DNA of 64,000 nucleotides from Nageia nagi (Eukaryota > Pinophyta), in contig JBITNC010000001.1 in the NCBI GenBank assembly GCA_050084985.1, forward strand, positions 142,290,001-142,354,000. Reading direction: 5' to 3'. Below are positions 47,247-58,587 of this stretch, one piece after another. The position numbers and the translations under genes were made by a program. The number at the start of each line of letters is the position of its first letter. Position 1 is the stretch's first letter. The notes beneath the pieces are model-generated. The model was not told the origin of the DNA, made no database searches, and saw only the letters and a program-made list of their open reading frames with translations.

Positions 47247-48112
47247 TGTTAGGTTCAAGTATTTTTTAATAAACTTTGAGAAAATTATTCCTCCTACTCC
47301 TTAGCAAGGTTATTCCAAAGGATTGACCCAAAAAACAAACTGGTTGAAACTAAGGTGAATTAGTTTCAAATTTTGGGGTGAAAATATAGCCTTTAAAATA
47401 AAAGGTATAAGTGGATATATACCATATGCATACCATATATAGATTTTTTAGTGATTGGATATGAATGGACCCCCTTTCAGGGGTCCAAATATTAGCCAAT
47501 TTGAAAATCTAAAAATCCTAATTTTTGCTTCTAAGAGTTAATTAACCGCTAGGAAAAATATTGCTCCTTAGAAAAATAAACAATAAGAAAAATAATAAGA
47601 AATCACATAAATAAGAGAGGCAAGAGACTAATATGGTTCATCCAATATGGGCTATATCCACAAAGAAGCTTTCAACCCTTGTATCGTATCAATCATTCAA
47701 GTCCTCAAATAAATACACCAATAACATAACATTGCTATAAATCCTTCCTTTTGAGTGCAAGCATGAGCTCTCTACAAATCTCTCAAAATCTCAAAATAAG
47801 AGAAACATCAAATCATAAAATACAAGCTTAAAACTACACATCAAAACTAGATGTTACAACCTCAATCCAAGATTCTCAATTTATAAGAGAGCTACCATCC
47901 CAATTTGACCCTAGAATGGTCAAGGAATCTATGGGATAATATCCCATCTTGATTGTAACTTTCATCCATGAAATTAAGACTTAAATATGCATGATTTTGA
48001 CTATTCAAAATAAAGTATAATGCTCTCTATTTTTTTATTAGCTTACATCAGACTAGTCTTGACCCCATGATTGACTTCCATTAGATAAAGTGACATTCTA
48101 GCATCAAGAACA
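47247..48112 (-). repeat. Copia LTR, 866 bp
   Basis: Bounded by TGTTAGGTTC at the left and CATCAAGAACA at the right (TG...CA). A primer-binding-like site lies on its left and a polypurine-like tract on its right (minus strand AATGAAGGGG, 48113-48123). It contains a strong hairpin (47466-47487). The partner LTR was not found in the window. Confidence 0.6.
47466..47487. other. Inverted repeat / hairpin inside the LTR
   Basis: TGGACCCC and GGGGTCCA form a perfect 8-bp stem around a 6-base loop. It stands out in AT-rich DNA, and an RNA hairpin role in the LTR transcript is possible. Confidence 0.6.
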
Positions 48113-48123
48113 CCCCTTCATTG

Positions 48124-49500
48124 ATTGAGCTACCAGTTACTTGATCATCATGTTGATCCTTCAAGATCAACCCTGTGAGTACCAATTAGAATCAAATTGT
48201 GAGAAATAAGAACTTAGTTAAAGAAGCAAGCTCCATACTTAACACTATGATTTTTAAATATTGTAAAAAAACAGATGAAGTTTCAAATATTATGGGCATG
48301 ACTTTGGATGGGTAAAAAATATTTGGATAATATCAATATATGAAATAATCCCAATAATAATCTCAATCAAACATTATTCGCATTACGTATACAAAAAATA
48401 TAACTCATAAAAATTTGATATTATTTTGTGGGTAAAAATTCAAAGATGAATCTACATTCTAAGTCAATCTAAAATTGATTCTTTTTATATCTACATCATA
48501 TACTAACATTGATAAGAAATGAAACAATGAATGAGTCATTTATGTTCAATCAAATATTAATAAATATTTGAGTGATATTTATATTTCCTTTATCTAGATT
48601 GGAATATACTTGAAAATCAAGATAATAAATGTATTCAATACTAGCAAGAAAAATATGAATTTAATAGTAGATTCATACATAATATCTTTACAAAAAAAAT
48701 TAATCAAATCTTGAGATTTAAATATAATTAAAATTTATTAAGAGAAAAAAGATTTGAGAGTTAATACAAGTACCTATATTGATAATAAAATTGCTCTAAG
48801 TTTAAATTTAAAATAATAATATATAATTCAGAATTTATAATAATAATTTAATTTGAAATGATAAGTAAAATAGAAAGCATAGTAATAGCTTGATATATTG
48901 ATACCTATAAGCATAGGTGATATCCTTTGATTTGAAAGTATCTTCAAGGATTGTAATGGATGCTAAAGGTGTATTTTATGAAGGAATGTAAATGGTTTTC
49001 AAGATTAAGAAATGGCCAAAGGATGGAGATTTTAGAATAAATAAACATTATTTTAAAGTTATTATCTAACATAAATGTCCTTTAAGATATGTAAAGGTTC
49101 ATATGAGATCAATTAAATAAAGAATGGAGTATTTGTAAATAGGAAATACTATTTTATTAAATAAAAACATATATGAACACTTTAAGTTAACATTTTTACA
49201 CATTTATCAATAAAATATTGCTACAATACTATTTATACATCATAGAATGTAACTTATTTACACTTAAATTTTATTATTATAATTATTTATTTAGAACTTA
49301 TGAAAGTCAAAAGTTTTTATAATATTTTTTGTCCTTAAAAAGATGAAGTAATATACAATTATTTTTACATCAATACAATGGTAGCTAAGGGGAGGAAAAT
49401 GACTCAAATGTCTTTTTTCAACATTTGTAAAAATAAATTAAAAAAAAATTAATCAATTTAAAAAAAATTAAATCTAAATATAACTGATAATTTTTTTTTA
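48124..49500. other. AT-rich DNA, no gene seen
   Basis: The first 100 bp or so may be the 3' end of a second copia copy, because they adjoin a polypurine-like tract. The rest is very AT-rich with no supported frame. Confidence 0.4.
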
Positions 49501-49527
49501 AAAATAATTATTAAATATAATCAATTG

Positions 49528-49690
49528 GAGGAGGTTGCAAGTTCGAATCCTCTTGATGGACCCTTGATGATACTACATGGTTGTAGTTTAGTCTGTATAG
49601 TGACTGGTAATTAAAAACTCTCATATACAAAATTTTACCCTAAAAAATAACCCATGTTTTACTGGAGTTGTAAGATTTACAAGCAAATTT
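49528..49690 (+). repeat. Possible tRNA-derived (SINE-like) fragment with a Pol III B box
   Basis: GCAAGTTCGAATCCTC (around 49540) fits the tRNA B-box consensus GGTTCGANTCC apart from its first base. It is followed by unique sequence that could be a SINE body. I see no A box at the right spacing and no full cloverleaf, so this is not a tRNA gene. Confidence 0.25.
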
Positions 49691-49970
49691 CGAGAAGATT
49701 AATTGACTCCAACTTACATATTCTATTATTTAAAAAAAAAAAACTAATTACAAATTTTTATATTACAGATGATATTAAATATATAAAATTTATTTTTAAA
49801 AAACAAATTACAAATTACAAAATCAAAACATAGATAAAATTGCATATTACATAACAGAAAAATACAAAAAAGGGAATAGATTGAAGAAGCACACCATACA
49901 TTTCATACAAAAAGAAACTGCTCTTAAGATTCTTGAACATTAACGCACAATATTAATGATGATCTGGAAT

Positions 49971-50110
49971 CTATTTACCACGAACATTTTCAGCAATGTT
50001 CAAGGTCTGTGTGCCCGAAAGATGGTCGGTGAGTTCTCCCTTAGTTGATTTCTCACGTGGAACATCACCTTGCCCGGATTTTCTGTACCTGCGTCGAAAG
50101 AGAAAACATG
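49971..50110 (-). other. Possible terminal exon of a minus-strand gene or relic
   Basis: In contrast to its surroundings this block is GC-balanced. On the minus strand a frame from 50088 to the stop at 49973-49971 gives 38 codons (RKSGQGDVPREKSTKGELTD...). It is preceded by TTTTCTCTTTCGACGCAG, a good splice acceptor ending at 50089. The frame is also open upstream to about 50123 and there reads FLFRRRYRKS, like the inner edge of a membrane segment. Another open minus frame (50245-50125, about 40 codons) lies upstream in a different phase. I do not recognise the protein. The block also overlaps a G-box-like CACGTG (50054-50059), so it may instead be promoter or 5' leader of the receptor kinase. 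Confidence 0.28.
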
Positions 50111-50252
50111 GATATTCTATCTGTCAAACTTCACGATAATATTCTGCAAAATAAATGATAACAGTTTGAATAGGGTACGAAGATCGTGTGAACAGAAGAC
50201 AGTCGCATTCCGTACTCGGACGACGGAAATTGGTCCGACAGTATCGGGTCAA

Positions 50253-50411
50253 GTAAATAATCATGTAAAAGAATGGTTATATGGAACAAAGATAATTATA
50301 TCTATAATGAAAAATAATTACTAGGTTGACTACATACATCCCAAAAGATGGTACATGTTATATCACTGGCAAATTAGAGCCATATCATTAGAGTGTTTCA
50401 TTTCCTTTCAG
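50253..50411 (+). other. Possible 5' UTR intron of the receptor kinase
   Basis: A donor-like CAA|GTAAAT at 50253 and an acceptor-like TTTCCTTTCAG ending at 50411 enclose 159 AT-rich bases. The exon-like side upstream (about 50160-50252) is clearly GC-richer than the intron-like part, as expected of a plant leader exon. The coding region starts 8 bases after the acceptor. This is an inference from base composition and splice signals only. Confidence 0.28.
50326..50331 (+). promoter_or_regulatory. W-box (TTGACT)
   Basis: TTGACT lies about 90 bases upstream of the chosen start codon. W-boxes bind WRKY factors and are common near defence receptor genes. A single 6-bp motif is weak evidence. Confidence 0.25.
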
Positions 50412-50419
50412 AAGAAACA

Positions 50420-52432
50420 ATGCTGTCTCGTAAGAACTTGATCACATTTTCTCTTTCGCTCCTGCTGTCATGGCCGTTGGCTGCTGCAAAGACCTTCATC
50501 TTCAATGAGTTCAACAAATCAAGTATGTTGTTGATAGAGGATGCTTTCATACAATCTAAACAAGTTCTCACCCTTACAAGTCATTCTCGGCTTTTACTCG
50601 GTCGAGCTCTATACCCTAGCCCGATCAGAATGAAGAACATTAATAGTAGTAATAGAGTAGTTTCTTTCAGCACTAGCTTTGTTTTCTCAATTGTTGCTCC
50701 TCCTCCGGGCCCTGGTGGGCATGGGCTGGCTTTCATCATGACTCCTAACAAGTCCCTCAAAGGCGCCATGGCATCCACGTACCTTGGCTTATTCAATAGG
50801 ACGACAAATGAACTTGAATCAAACCATCTATTTGCAGTGGAGTTCGACACACATTTGGACGTTGGATATGGGGATATCGATGACAACCATGTTGGCGTGG
50901 ATCTTAACAGCCCTACGTCATTACATTCTCAGCCTGCAGGCTATTGGATTGACGGAAACATTCAGAAATTGAATCTAAAAAGTGGACAGAATATGCAAGT
51001 CTGGATCGATTACGAACATTTTCGGGACCAGCTTACTGTCACTCTTGCGTTAGCCGGGATGGAGAAGCCTACCAAGCCATTGTTATCACTACGAAATTTC
51101 AATCTTTCTGGAGTTTTGACAGAAGAGATGTACGTGGGGTTTTCGTCTTCTACGGGACCCACAAACGTTGAAGATCATCATATTCTCCGCTGGAGCTTCA
51201 GCATGGACGGTGAGGCGCCGGTTCTTGATCTCTCCGGTCTCCCCTCTTTTATCAGAAAGAAGCCCATCACTGAATCCGGCAGATTCAAAGCGGGTATTGC
51301 TCTAGCATCCGTTATTGCCCTTATGGTCCCTGTTTTCTATCTATTCTGTTGGCTGAGGAAGCGGAGGATCAGAGAATCTATTGAGGCGTGGGAGTTGGAG
51401 TATTGGCCTCACAGGATTTCCTACAACGAGCTAGTTGCCGCCACACAAGGGTTCCGACAGATCTTGGGTTTTGGGGGTTTCGCTACGGTTTACAAGGGCA
51501 TTCTTCCCAGAAACCGAGTCGAAGTTGCAGTGAAATGCATCACGAAGGACTCCGCCCAGGGAATGAAGGATTTTCTAGCCGAAATTTTGAGTGTGGGTCG
51601 TCTCCAGCACAGGAACGTGGTTCAGTTACAAGGATGGTGCAGGAAGAATAACAAGCTCTTCATCGTCTACGATTTCATGCCAAACGGAAGCCTTGATAAG
51701 ATGATATTCGGGAACCCAAAGGAGGTTCTCTCCTGGCCTCAACGCTACGCTATCCTTAAGGACATAGCGACGGGGCTCTTGTATCTTCATGAGCAATTCG
51801 ATCAGAAGGTTGTTCATAGAGACGTCAAATCCAGCAATGTGCTGCTGGATTCGGAGCTCAATGCCAAGTTGGGGGATTTTGGGCTTGCTCGTCTATATGA
51901 CCATACTCAAAATCCACAAACAACTCGGGTAGTGGGAACAGTTGGATATATTGCCCCGGAATTTACCCAGACAGGCAAGGTATCTCCAAAATCTGACGTA
52001 TTCAGCTTTGGGATTTTTGTGCTCGAAGTCGCGTGTGGAAGGAGGCCTATTGACCAATCCAAGAGCCTGGACCAAGTTGTTCTGGTAGATTGGGTGAGGT
52101 TTTTGCATAAGAGAGGAAAACTGCTGGATTCTGTGGATCCAAATCTCGATGGCAAATTCGACGAAGAAGAAGTAGAGAGAGTGCTTAGAGTGGGGCTTTA
52201 TTGTTCTCATCCTCTGCCAGAATTGAGGCTTGGGATTAGAAGAGTGCTACAGATACTGGAAGGGCAAGCTCCACTTCCAGACTATGAGATCCCTTGCCCA
52301 TCTTCACTAGAAATGAATTCTGAGCAAAACAGCTATATTGTGGATGCAACTGTTGAAGCAGAACCTTCATCATTACCATTTTCTCTGAAGTCCGGGGATT
52401 ACGAAGATTCTGATAACCAGGTAGGCAGATAG
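50420..52432 (+). CDS. L-type lectin-domain receptor-like kinase (LecRK)
   Basis: This is a single-pass plasma-membrane receptor kinase. An extracellular legume-lectin domain senses a ligand and the inner serine/threonine kinase signals, often in defence or development. I chose Met at 50420 (670 aa) over 50393 because a signal peptide (LITFSLSLLLSWPLAAA) follows it directly. Residues below are counted from 50420. The lectin domain spans about 24-265, with AVEFDTHLDVGYGDIDDNHV (139-158) carrying the metal-site acids and His. The transmembrane helix is about 290-311, followed by basic LRKRRIR. The kinase covers about 345-615: P-loop GFGGFATVYKG, VAVK lysine 372, HRDVKSSN at 466-473, DFGLAR at 486-491 and APEF. 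Length and architecture are normal for the family, and the CDS is intronless as usual. The P-loop has Ala where the third Gly is usual. No stops or frameshifts are present, so it is probably functional. The ligand is unknown. Confidence 0.96.
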   Translation: MLSRKNLITFSLSLLLSWPLAAAKTFIFNEFNKSSMLLIEDAFIQSKQVLTLTSHSRLLLGRALYPSPIRMKNINSSNRVVSFSTSFVFSIVAPPPGPGGHGLAFIMTPNKSLKGAMASTYLGLFNRTTNELESNHLFAVEFDTHLDVGYGDIDDNHVGVDLNSPTSLHSQPAGYWIDGNIQKLNLKSGQNMQVWIDYEHFRDQLTVTLALAGMEKPTKPLLSLRNFNLSGVLTEEMYVGFSSSTGPTNVEDHHILRWSFSMDGEAPVLDLSGLPSFIRKKPITESGRFKAGIALASVIALMVPVFYLFCWLRKRRIRESIEAWELEYWPHRISYNELVAATQGFRQILGFGGFATVYKGILPRNRVEVAVKCITKDSAQGMKDFLAEILSVGRLQHRNVVQLQGWCRKNNKLFIVYDFMPNGSLDKMIFGNPKEVLSWPQRYAILKDIATGLLYLHEQFDQKVVHRDVKSSNVLLDSELNAKLGDFGLARLYDHTQNPQTTRVVGTVGYIAPEFTQTGKVSPKSDVFSFGIFVLEVACGRRPIDQSKSLDQVVLVDWVRFLHKRGKLLDSVDPNLDGKFDEEEVERVLRVGLYCSHPLPELRLGIRRVLQILEGQAPLPDYEIPCPSSLEMNSEQNSYIVDATVEAEPSSLPFSLKSGDYEDSDNQVGR

Positions 52433-52714
52433 GCGAATCCGGTAACATGATAGATGGTATGTATCTTCCGTGTACTGTGGCTTAATGTAGGTAAAGTTCA
52501 ATGCTTGCTTGGTTGATGACTTCCTTTTTCTCTTGAAATACATTTGTGGCACAAAAGAAAAAGTAAAGAGACAATGTAAGTTAATGTGCCTTGTTTTCTT
52601 CTTGAAAACGATTTTATATTCTAAACTTATGTTTAAGTGTCGTTACATAATTTCTCTTTTGTAAGTGTACGGTAACTTTGGAGTGTGATATGTACATTGA
52701 CTGATCTGATTTGG

Positions 52715-52720
52715 AATAAA
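52715..52720 (+). terminator. Poly(A) signal candidate AATAAA
   Basis: AATAAA lies 283 bases after the receptor kinase stop codon, preceded by TGTA-rich sequence (tgtacattgactgatctg), a usual plant far-upstream element. No other canonical signal lies closer to the stop. Confidence 0.4.
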
Positions 52721-52739
52721 AAAATGAGATGTGCATGAG

Positions 52740-54680
52740 CAAAGCTAGGTGGTCTTCCACGTGATATGAACAATTTCTTTTTATATTTAAGCCTTTAAAA
52801 TATGAGAAGTGGTTTGATGGAGAATGTTAGGGCTGATTTACTTTATTCAAAAGCGAGAAATTAGTTGATGTCTTTGTGCTTAATAAAATTTTATATTAAA
52901 GAAATAAACATTGAAGAAAGTTCATAGATTGATTTTTATTGGATACTTTTGAAGATGGTGATAATTTTAGATTAATAAAGACATAAAAGAGTCAAAATTT
53001 AAATAAAGTTTTTTTTTTTTTGGATAAAAATAAGATATTGTATAGAAGTTTCTAAGTTTAAAATAATGTTAGATTGATTATTTGTTATAGTTCTATTAAT
53101 TTTTCAATTGCAAGTTATGATAAATATAATAAGATTATCATAATGCTTAAAAACTGAAATTGAGGTAGAAGTAGTCTTTCAAAATCAAATTATATTTTCA
53201 TATAAACAAAAATAAATTTTCTCATTTGAAAAAATCATCATGATATCATAACATGTCATTTTTACATGTCTACATAATCAATCATCATTAAAATTTTCAA
53301 CTATCATTGAAACCTTTTTGCTCTATCATTATGTTCTATTTCTACGACTCACCACTATAATTTTTAGCTTAGAAGCATAGTGCAAGAACTTGATCCTTAT
53401 ATTAAAGAAATTTATGTATCCAAAATTTACTTAATAAGTTGTATACTAATTCCTTGATTGGCAAGTTGTATTATAAGTCCTTTTAGAGAACATAGGCCTT
53501 AAGACCATCAAGATCAAATAGTATTATTATTTAAAAAATAATAATATAGCTTTTTAAGATCATACCATAGTTTATATAGATGTTTAATAAAGAGACCATG
53601 TCTATAGCTACACATCTATGACATGTAAGTAATCATGTTATAATTCAATTTTCTATTGATAGGAAACTATCGATTCATTTGGTTTTCATATTTGATTAAT
53701 TACATATAAAATATTTTTATGAAACTGATCATTAATTTAAACTTCCAATTTTTAAAATATACTTTATTATATGCATTGAATCCAAGTTATTTATGCATAA
53801 TCATGAAATTGAAACTCACTACGATGACCTTTTCATCCAGTGGAATTATATATATATATTCGATCCCCCCACTTCCTTGATAGTAATTCATTTAAGATAT
53901 CATATCTATTCTTGTGAAAGTGGTAAAACTATTTCTTGTAAATGCTAGTTTTTATGAAAATGTTTGAGTAGAATCTAATGTAAAATACTTCAATATCTAA
54001 TTATTTCATAATTTTGTAGTATTGATCAAGTTAGAGGCATCATTATGGTATATTTTCCTTTATCATAATTTTTCAACATGATATATGCATATAGCTCAAA
54101 TCAATGTCCCTGTATTTCTTAGTTTTTTATCACTACCAATAAACAATATCATACCTTATGAAAACTAAAGTAGAAGTACTATACAATTACAAAGCATATT
54201 TAGTAATAGCAAGATTACAAGTATGGTTCATTCTATTGATAATAAAGAGTATTAATAAAATTAATTTCTTAGTACAAAGAATGATATCTATCATCTTATT
54301 TCCATTTGCATATGTTTATACATGGCATATAACGAAAGCCAAAATTCTACGAATAAACAATTCAATATGATAGCACTAGTACAATAGATCCATCCCTTCA
54401 TTGATATATTTACATCCTTCTTGGTAGACAAAGATATCATGGAATTTTTCTAGAGCATTAAAATGTTTGCATCCTTATATTTCATGGTAAGTAAGTTGAA
54501 TTACTCTCACAAAAATAAGCATTAGAGATTTAAAGATAGTAATCATGAAGCTTTCTTTTAATAGAAGTGCTAAATTACTCATAACAATTATCGTCTATTA
54601 ATTTTATACTATTGGATTTAGCATATAGCTTTATATAGAGATGTCTCAGTACAACATAATAATGGTTTATATAGCTACAT
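52740..54680. other. AT-rich DNA, no gene seen
   Basis: No supported coding frame. Short AT microsatellites occur (for example atatatatat near 53850). Confidence 0.45.
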
Positions 54681-54712
54681 ATAAATATATATATAGAGAA
54701 AGAGAGAGATAA
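54681..54712. repeat. TA/GA microsatellite
   Basis: A run of (AT)n passes into AGAGAAAGAGAGAGA. Confidence 0.7.
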
Positions 54713-54805
54713 TACATTTCATGACCATCATGTTAGTTTTGCATCCTATGGTTAAATTTCAATAATATTTTAATGATAGTTAAAAAAGCATCTCAAGGAT
54801 AAACT

Positions 54806-55075
54806 TGCATAACAACTTCATGATAGTAGTGGTAATACATTACATCATGTATTCTAACAATGAAATTATACAACTTTATGACAACAATAAGAATACATTT
54901 TGTCATGTATTTGAGGAATGAAATTGTATAATAACTTCATTATAGCAATGGAAATACATTTCATCATGCATTATAAGAATGAAATTGAACAACAACTTCA
55001 TTATAATAATAAAAAATATTTTTATCTCGTATTATAGTAACAAAATTGTATAATAACTTAGTGATAGTAGTGAGT
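54806..55075. repeat. Tandem repeat of about 60 bp, roughly four and a half copies
   Basis: Units share aatgaaattgtataacaacttcat(g/t)ata..aatggaaatacatt(t/a)c(a)tcatgtatt. Copies differ by 10-25% by eye. There is no coding sense in any frame. Confidence 0.75.
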
Positions 55076-55079
55076 ATAA

Positions 55080-57425
55080 TACTTAATTTGTTTAGAGAAG
55101 ATAAATAAAGGAAGGTTCAATAATAATTAACAAACTTTATAGTACACACATGTTATTAATGAATTTATTCTTTTACTTGTATATAGTTTACTAACATTAA
55201 TATTTATCTCACAAAAGAAGGGTTCTTATTCCTAAATGGTAGCATCTAAAAACTAAACTTTCCTTTACAAAGTGCAATAGCAATATGCTATAATTACTTA
55301 TGAACACTAAATACTATTTGTGGATCACTATTAAATCTTCAAGTAAGGATGAATTACTAAAAATATTTCTAAGTTTTTCTAAGTTTAAATATATGGGGTG
55401 AGTTGGATTGCATCCAAATTATTTTGAGTAACAAACATTTCAAGAGCATTTCATATACATTTTGGAAAATATTAGTTTTATTCCATCAATAACACTTTTG
55501 ATATAAAATAGGTAAAAGCATGATATACTCCATTTGTATACTTAGACCATTTTATCACAAAGATGTGCACATATCCATATCAAGAGAAAAAAGTAGAGTT
55601 ACTCTATTCAATCCATCCATTCATATCACATAAAAATATATATTGCATTAAGAATAGAACTCTAACTAAGCACATACTAAATTAACAAAATGATATATGA
55701 AATGGGTACCACTTTTATAAATAAGCATTTTGTTATTTTTTCTTAGATCCTTCCTCATGTCATTGTAAGTGTGTAGTTTTTCTTCTTCTCTTAGTTATCA
55801 ACTTATATATCTCTCAATTATGGTACACTAACAAGGTGGAAATCAACAAGGAAATTTATTTCTAATAAATAATAAAGGGATTCATAATGCTTTGATAAAT
55901 GAAAACAAAAACTATATGTGGTATATAAACATGTACATCCCATGTTTTAAAATGGTAATATTATAAATTTTCAAATCAAAGATACTTATTCTAATATGAT
56001 TTCAAGAACTTCATTTACTTAGCCATTTCATTACTTAGTTTTAATATCATAAGAAATGCCACTCAATATTTTATTACAATATTTCCTATCACCTTTTAAT
56101 TTACAAGTTTCACTAACTCTATTTTATATGATATAAAGTGTTGCACAAAATATGGTATATCTTCCATAGTTCTTTACTCTGTTAAATGGAGTCTATATTT
56201 TGAAACACTAGTATGACATCTGGATAGCCCCAATGGAATTAAACTCTCTATAAGATCCTTCTTCTTCCCTTCCTTTTTATTCTTTAGCTATTTTCTAGGT
56301 TTAGAATTCTTCACTTTATACTTAATTTTCCAATTCATGTATAGTATCTCTTTCTAATATCTCATCTTGAATCTCATTTAGATGAGCATCCTATATTACT
56401 CCTACATTCTTGCTTGCACTAAAACATGGTCCAAATTGATCTTTATTTATTTATATTATCTCCTTATTCTCCAAAATGTCTTACCTCACTCCTTTATCAT
56501 AGTTTATCATTGGCTTTAATGGTTCTCAAAGTATTTGGGTTTTATGTTGTGTCAAGATTTTCTACTACTATATCTCCTACTCCTAAAGTATTATCTCCTG
56601 ATAAAGGGTCTAGCTTCTTTTCCTTAATTGTATCTTTTCCTAAATTTAGATTTTCTTACTTCTTTTATCTCTTATCATATAAGAAATCTTGAGGTCTTCT
56701 TCCAAATTCTAACTAATCTTCACTATCTTCTTTTTTATTTTTCTTCTTCTTTCCCATTTCAATTTCCCTAAATCACCCCTCTTCCAATATATTTTTATTC
56801 CTTTTTAAAACACTATTATTAAATTAATATGTATTTTCCCTACCATTTTTTATTCCTTTCACCTAAATATTATTTTATTTTATGAGAAGACATATCGTAA
56901 CCTCATTTAGTCATGAAGTTGAAAACTTTGCTCCATATTTATCAAATTTTAGTTTATATTTATATGGATATTTTGTATGCAAAACATTATGTATGGATAA
57001 TTTATCATGTGTGTATGGAGGTGCATAGTGAATACATTGGATCCTAAAGACTAAAATGGGATTGATTTAAGCCTTGGGATGGATGGTCACTATTTATTAT
57101 GTGTGAAGGAAGGAGTAGGCCAGGGTAACATATTGCCTTTACATGGTTTTACCTGCATATTGACCACATCTCCATTTTAGATCCTCTAAACTAAACTTGA
57201 CACATGTTACTCTTTGGAGAGTATTCTATACTCACATAGTGGCCACATGAGGTTGACTAGGTAATCAAATCCTATACATAACCACTAGTCCATTTTATAT
57301 TTTAAAAAATAATATTTATGAATATAATGTCCAAGACTACCCAAATAAGCATTGTGCTTACCATAAAGTAGTAGCTAAAGGAAAAGATAGTGACTTTGAG
57401 AAGACAAGAAGTGAATAGATTGTAA
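55080..57425. other. AT-rich DNA, no recognised gene
   Basis: The minus strand between 56700 and 56560 has a short open piece (LDPLSGDNTLGVGDIVVENL) within a purine-rich stretch. I cannot assign it, and stops surround it. The remaining sequence shows no supported features. Confidence 0.4.
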
Positions 57426-57429
57426 AAGT

Positions 57430-58587
57430 AAGATAAGAGATGATCCAAAAATCATTTCCTCTAGTAGATTATCCTCCTCTTAAAATGATATCTTCTTCCC
57501 CTCCAAGAATCAAAATTGGTAAGCCAAAATGGTATAGTCCTAATGGCCAATCCCTTGAGGTTAAAGAAAGATTCCCTCTAAAGGAATATTATTACAAAGT
57601 ATCTACAAAGGATCTAAAGATCCAAGTACATGTATGTCCCTTTACCCTAATCAGAGGAGATAACGTAGAATCTTAATCCTCATACAATAAATAATTAAAT
57701 TGGATTAATGAACATCTAATTGTAGAATTAGAAAAGACTTCTCATATAGAAGCATGCTTTGAGAAAATAGTCCATTTGTATGAAGATTAATTAGAGTATA
57801 AGAAAGAAATCAGAGTAAAGTTGAAGAAAATGGATGATTAAATCATTTATATAAAAATTAAGTTTGAAGAGTACCATAGATACATATTCATTACCTTGAG
57901 CTATTGCTAACTATTAAATAATTCCTTCCTATTTCTCTCAAAGGAATTTATAGTGCTCCAACTAAGTCTTTAGATGCAACAAAGGTAGATATCTAGTCCT
58001 ATCTCTAGTGGACCGGATGATCTAGAAAAATGTAAGCTCTAAAAGAGAATATTTGGTCTCCTTGTTGTCAAAAAGAAAATGGTTGTTCAATAAAAATATT
58101 GGCTTTGTAGACACCTAAATTTTGCCCATAAGTTAAAACTCTTTGTATAAAAATCTTTGAATATGATTAAATTTGAAAAAAGATAAATAATTTTAGGTGA
58201 TGAAGAAGAATATGATATTAAGCCTCTTGATCTATCTAATGTTGGATCTAGATCAAGTAAATATATTTCTATCAACTATATGATGTGGAATATAGATAAG
58301 GAGTCTCCATCTCAAAGAAATATTACATTCCAAGCTATATGGACATGGATCCTTCAACAATTTGATGTTTTTCCAACAACCAAATCTCAGATTTATCCTA
58401 GATAAGTTAATACCCTACTTCAAAGGTATCTTTAAGTCTTGGTGGGAGTGTAAGTCTATCTAGTGGAGAGAAGTGTTCATGGAACAAAAAGATTCCCAAA
58501 ATAAGTATGACTACCTCAAGTAGTTAATGATCACTCTGGCTCAAGATTTTATTAGAGACAAAGAAGATGCCAAAGGAGAATCTCAAC
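57430..58587 (+). pseudogene. Endogenous pararetrovirus-like relic, left part (before the gypsy insertion)
   Basis: The plus strand carries a 78-codon open block at 57440-57676 (it includes WYSPNGQSLEVKERFPLKEY), then broken frames. Those include INYMMWNIDKESPSQRNITF near 58290 and a tryptophan-containing region near 58440-58560. By position and style this precedes the zinc-knuckle and protease part at 62.4-64 kb, and the gypsy element interrupts it at 58588. The most likely source is the capsid-side part of an old integrated plant pararetrovirus (Caulimoviridae-like); a gypsy element is the main alternative. There are many stops and frameshifts, so it is inert. Confidence 0.4.

Noticed and set aside
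49535-49575. tRNA gene
   Set aside because: Only a B-box-like motif. No A box, acceptor stem or cloverleaf could be folded around it.
50070-50324. Plus-strand 84-codon frame upstream of the receptor kinase
   Set aside because: No recognisable domain. It crosses a likely splice donor and lies opposite equally open minus frames.
50393-50419. Upstream in-frame Met at 50393 as the receptor kinase start
   Set aside because: It would put nine polar and mixed residues before the signal peptide and falls partly in the putative leader intron. Met at 50420 gives a standard signal peptide.
50581-52448. Several frames of 60-105 codons overlapping the receptor kinase on either strand
   Set aside because: They are shadows of the long GC-balanced coding sequence and have no features of their own.
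56426-56692. 88-codon plus-strand frame
   Set aside because: Low-complexity serine, leucine and tyrosine content opposite a purine-rich strand, with no family resemblance.
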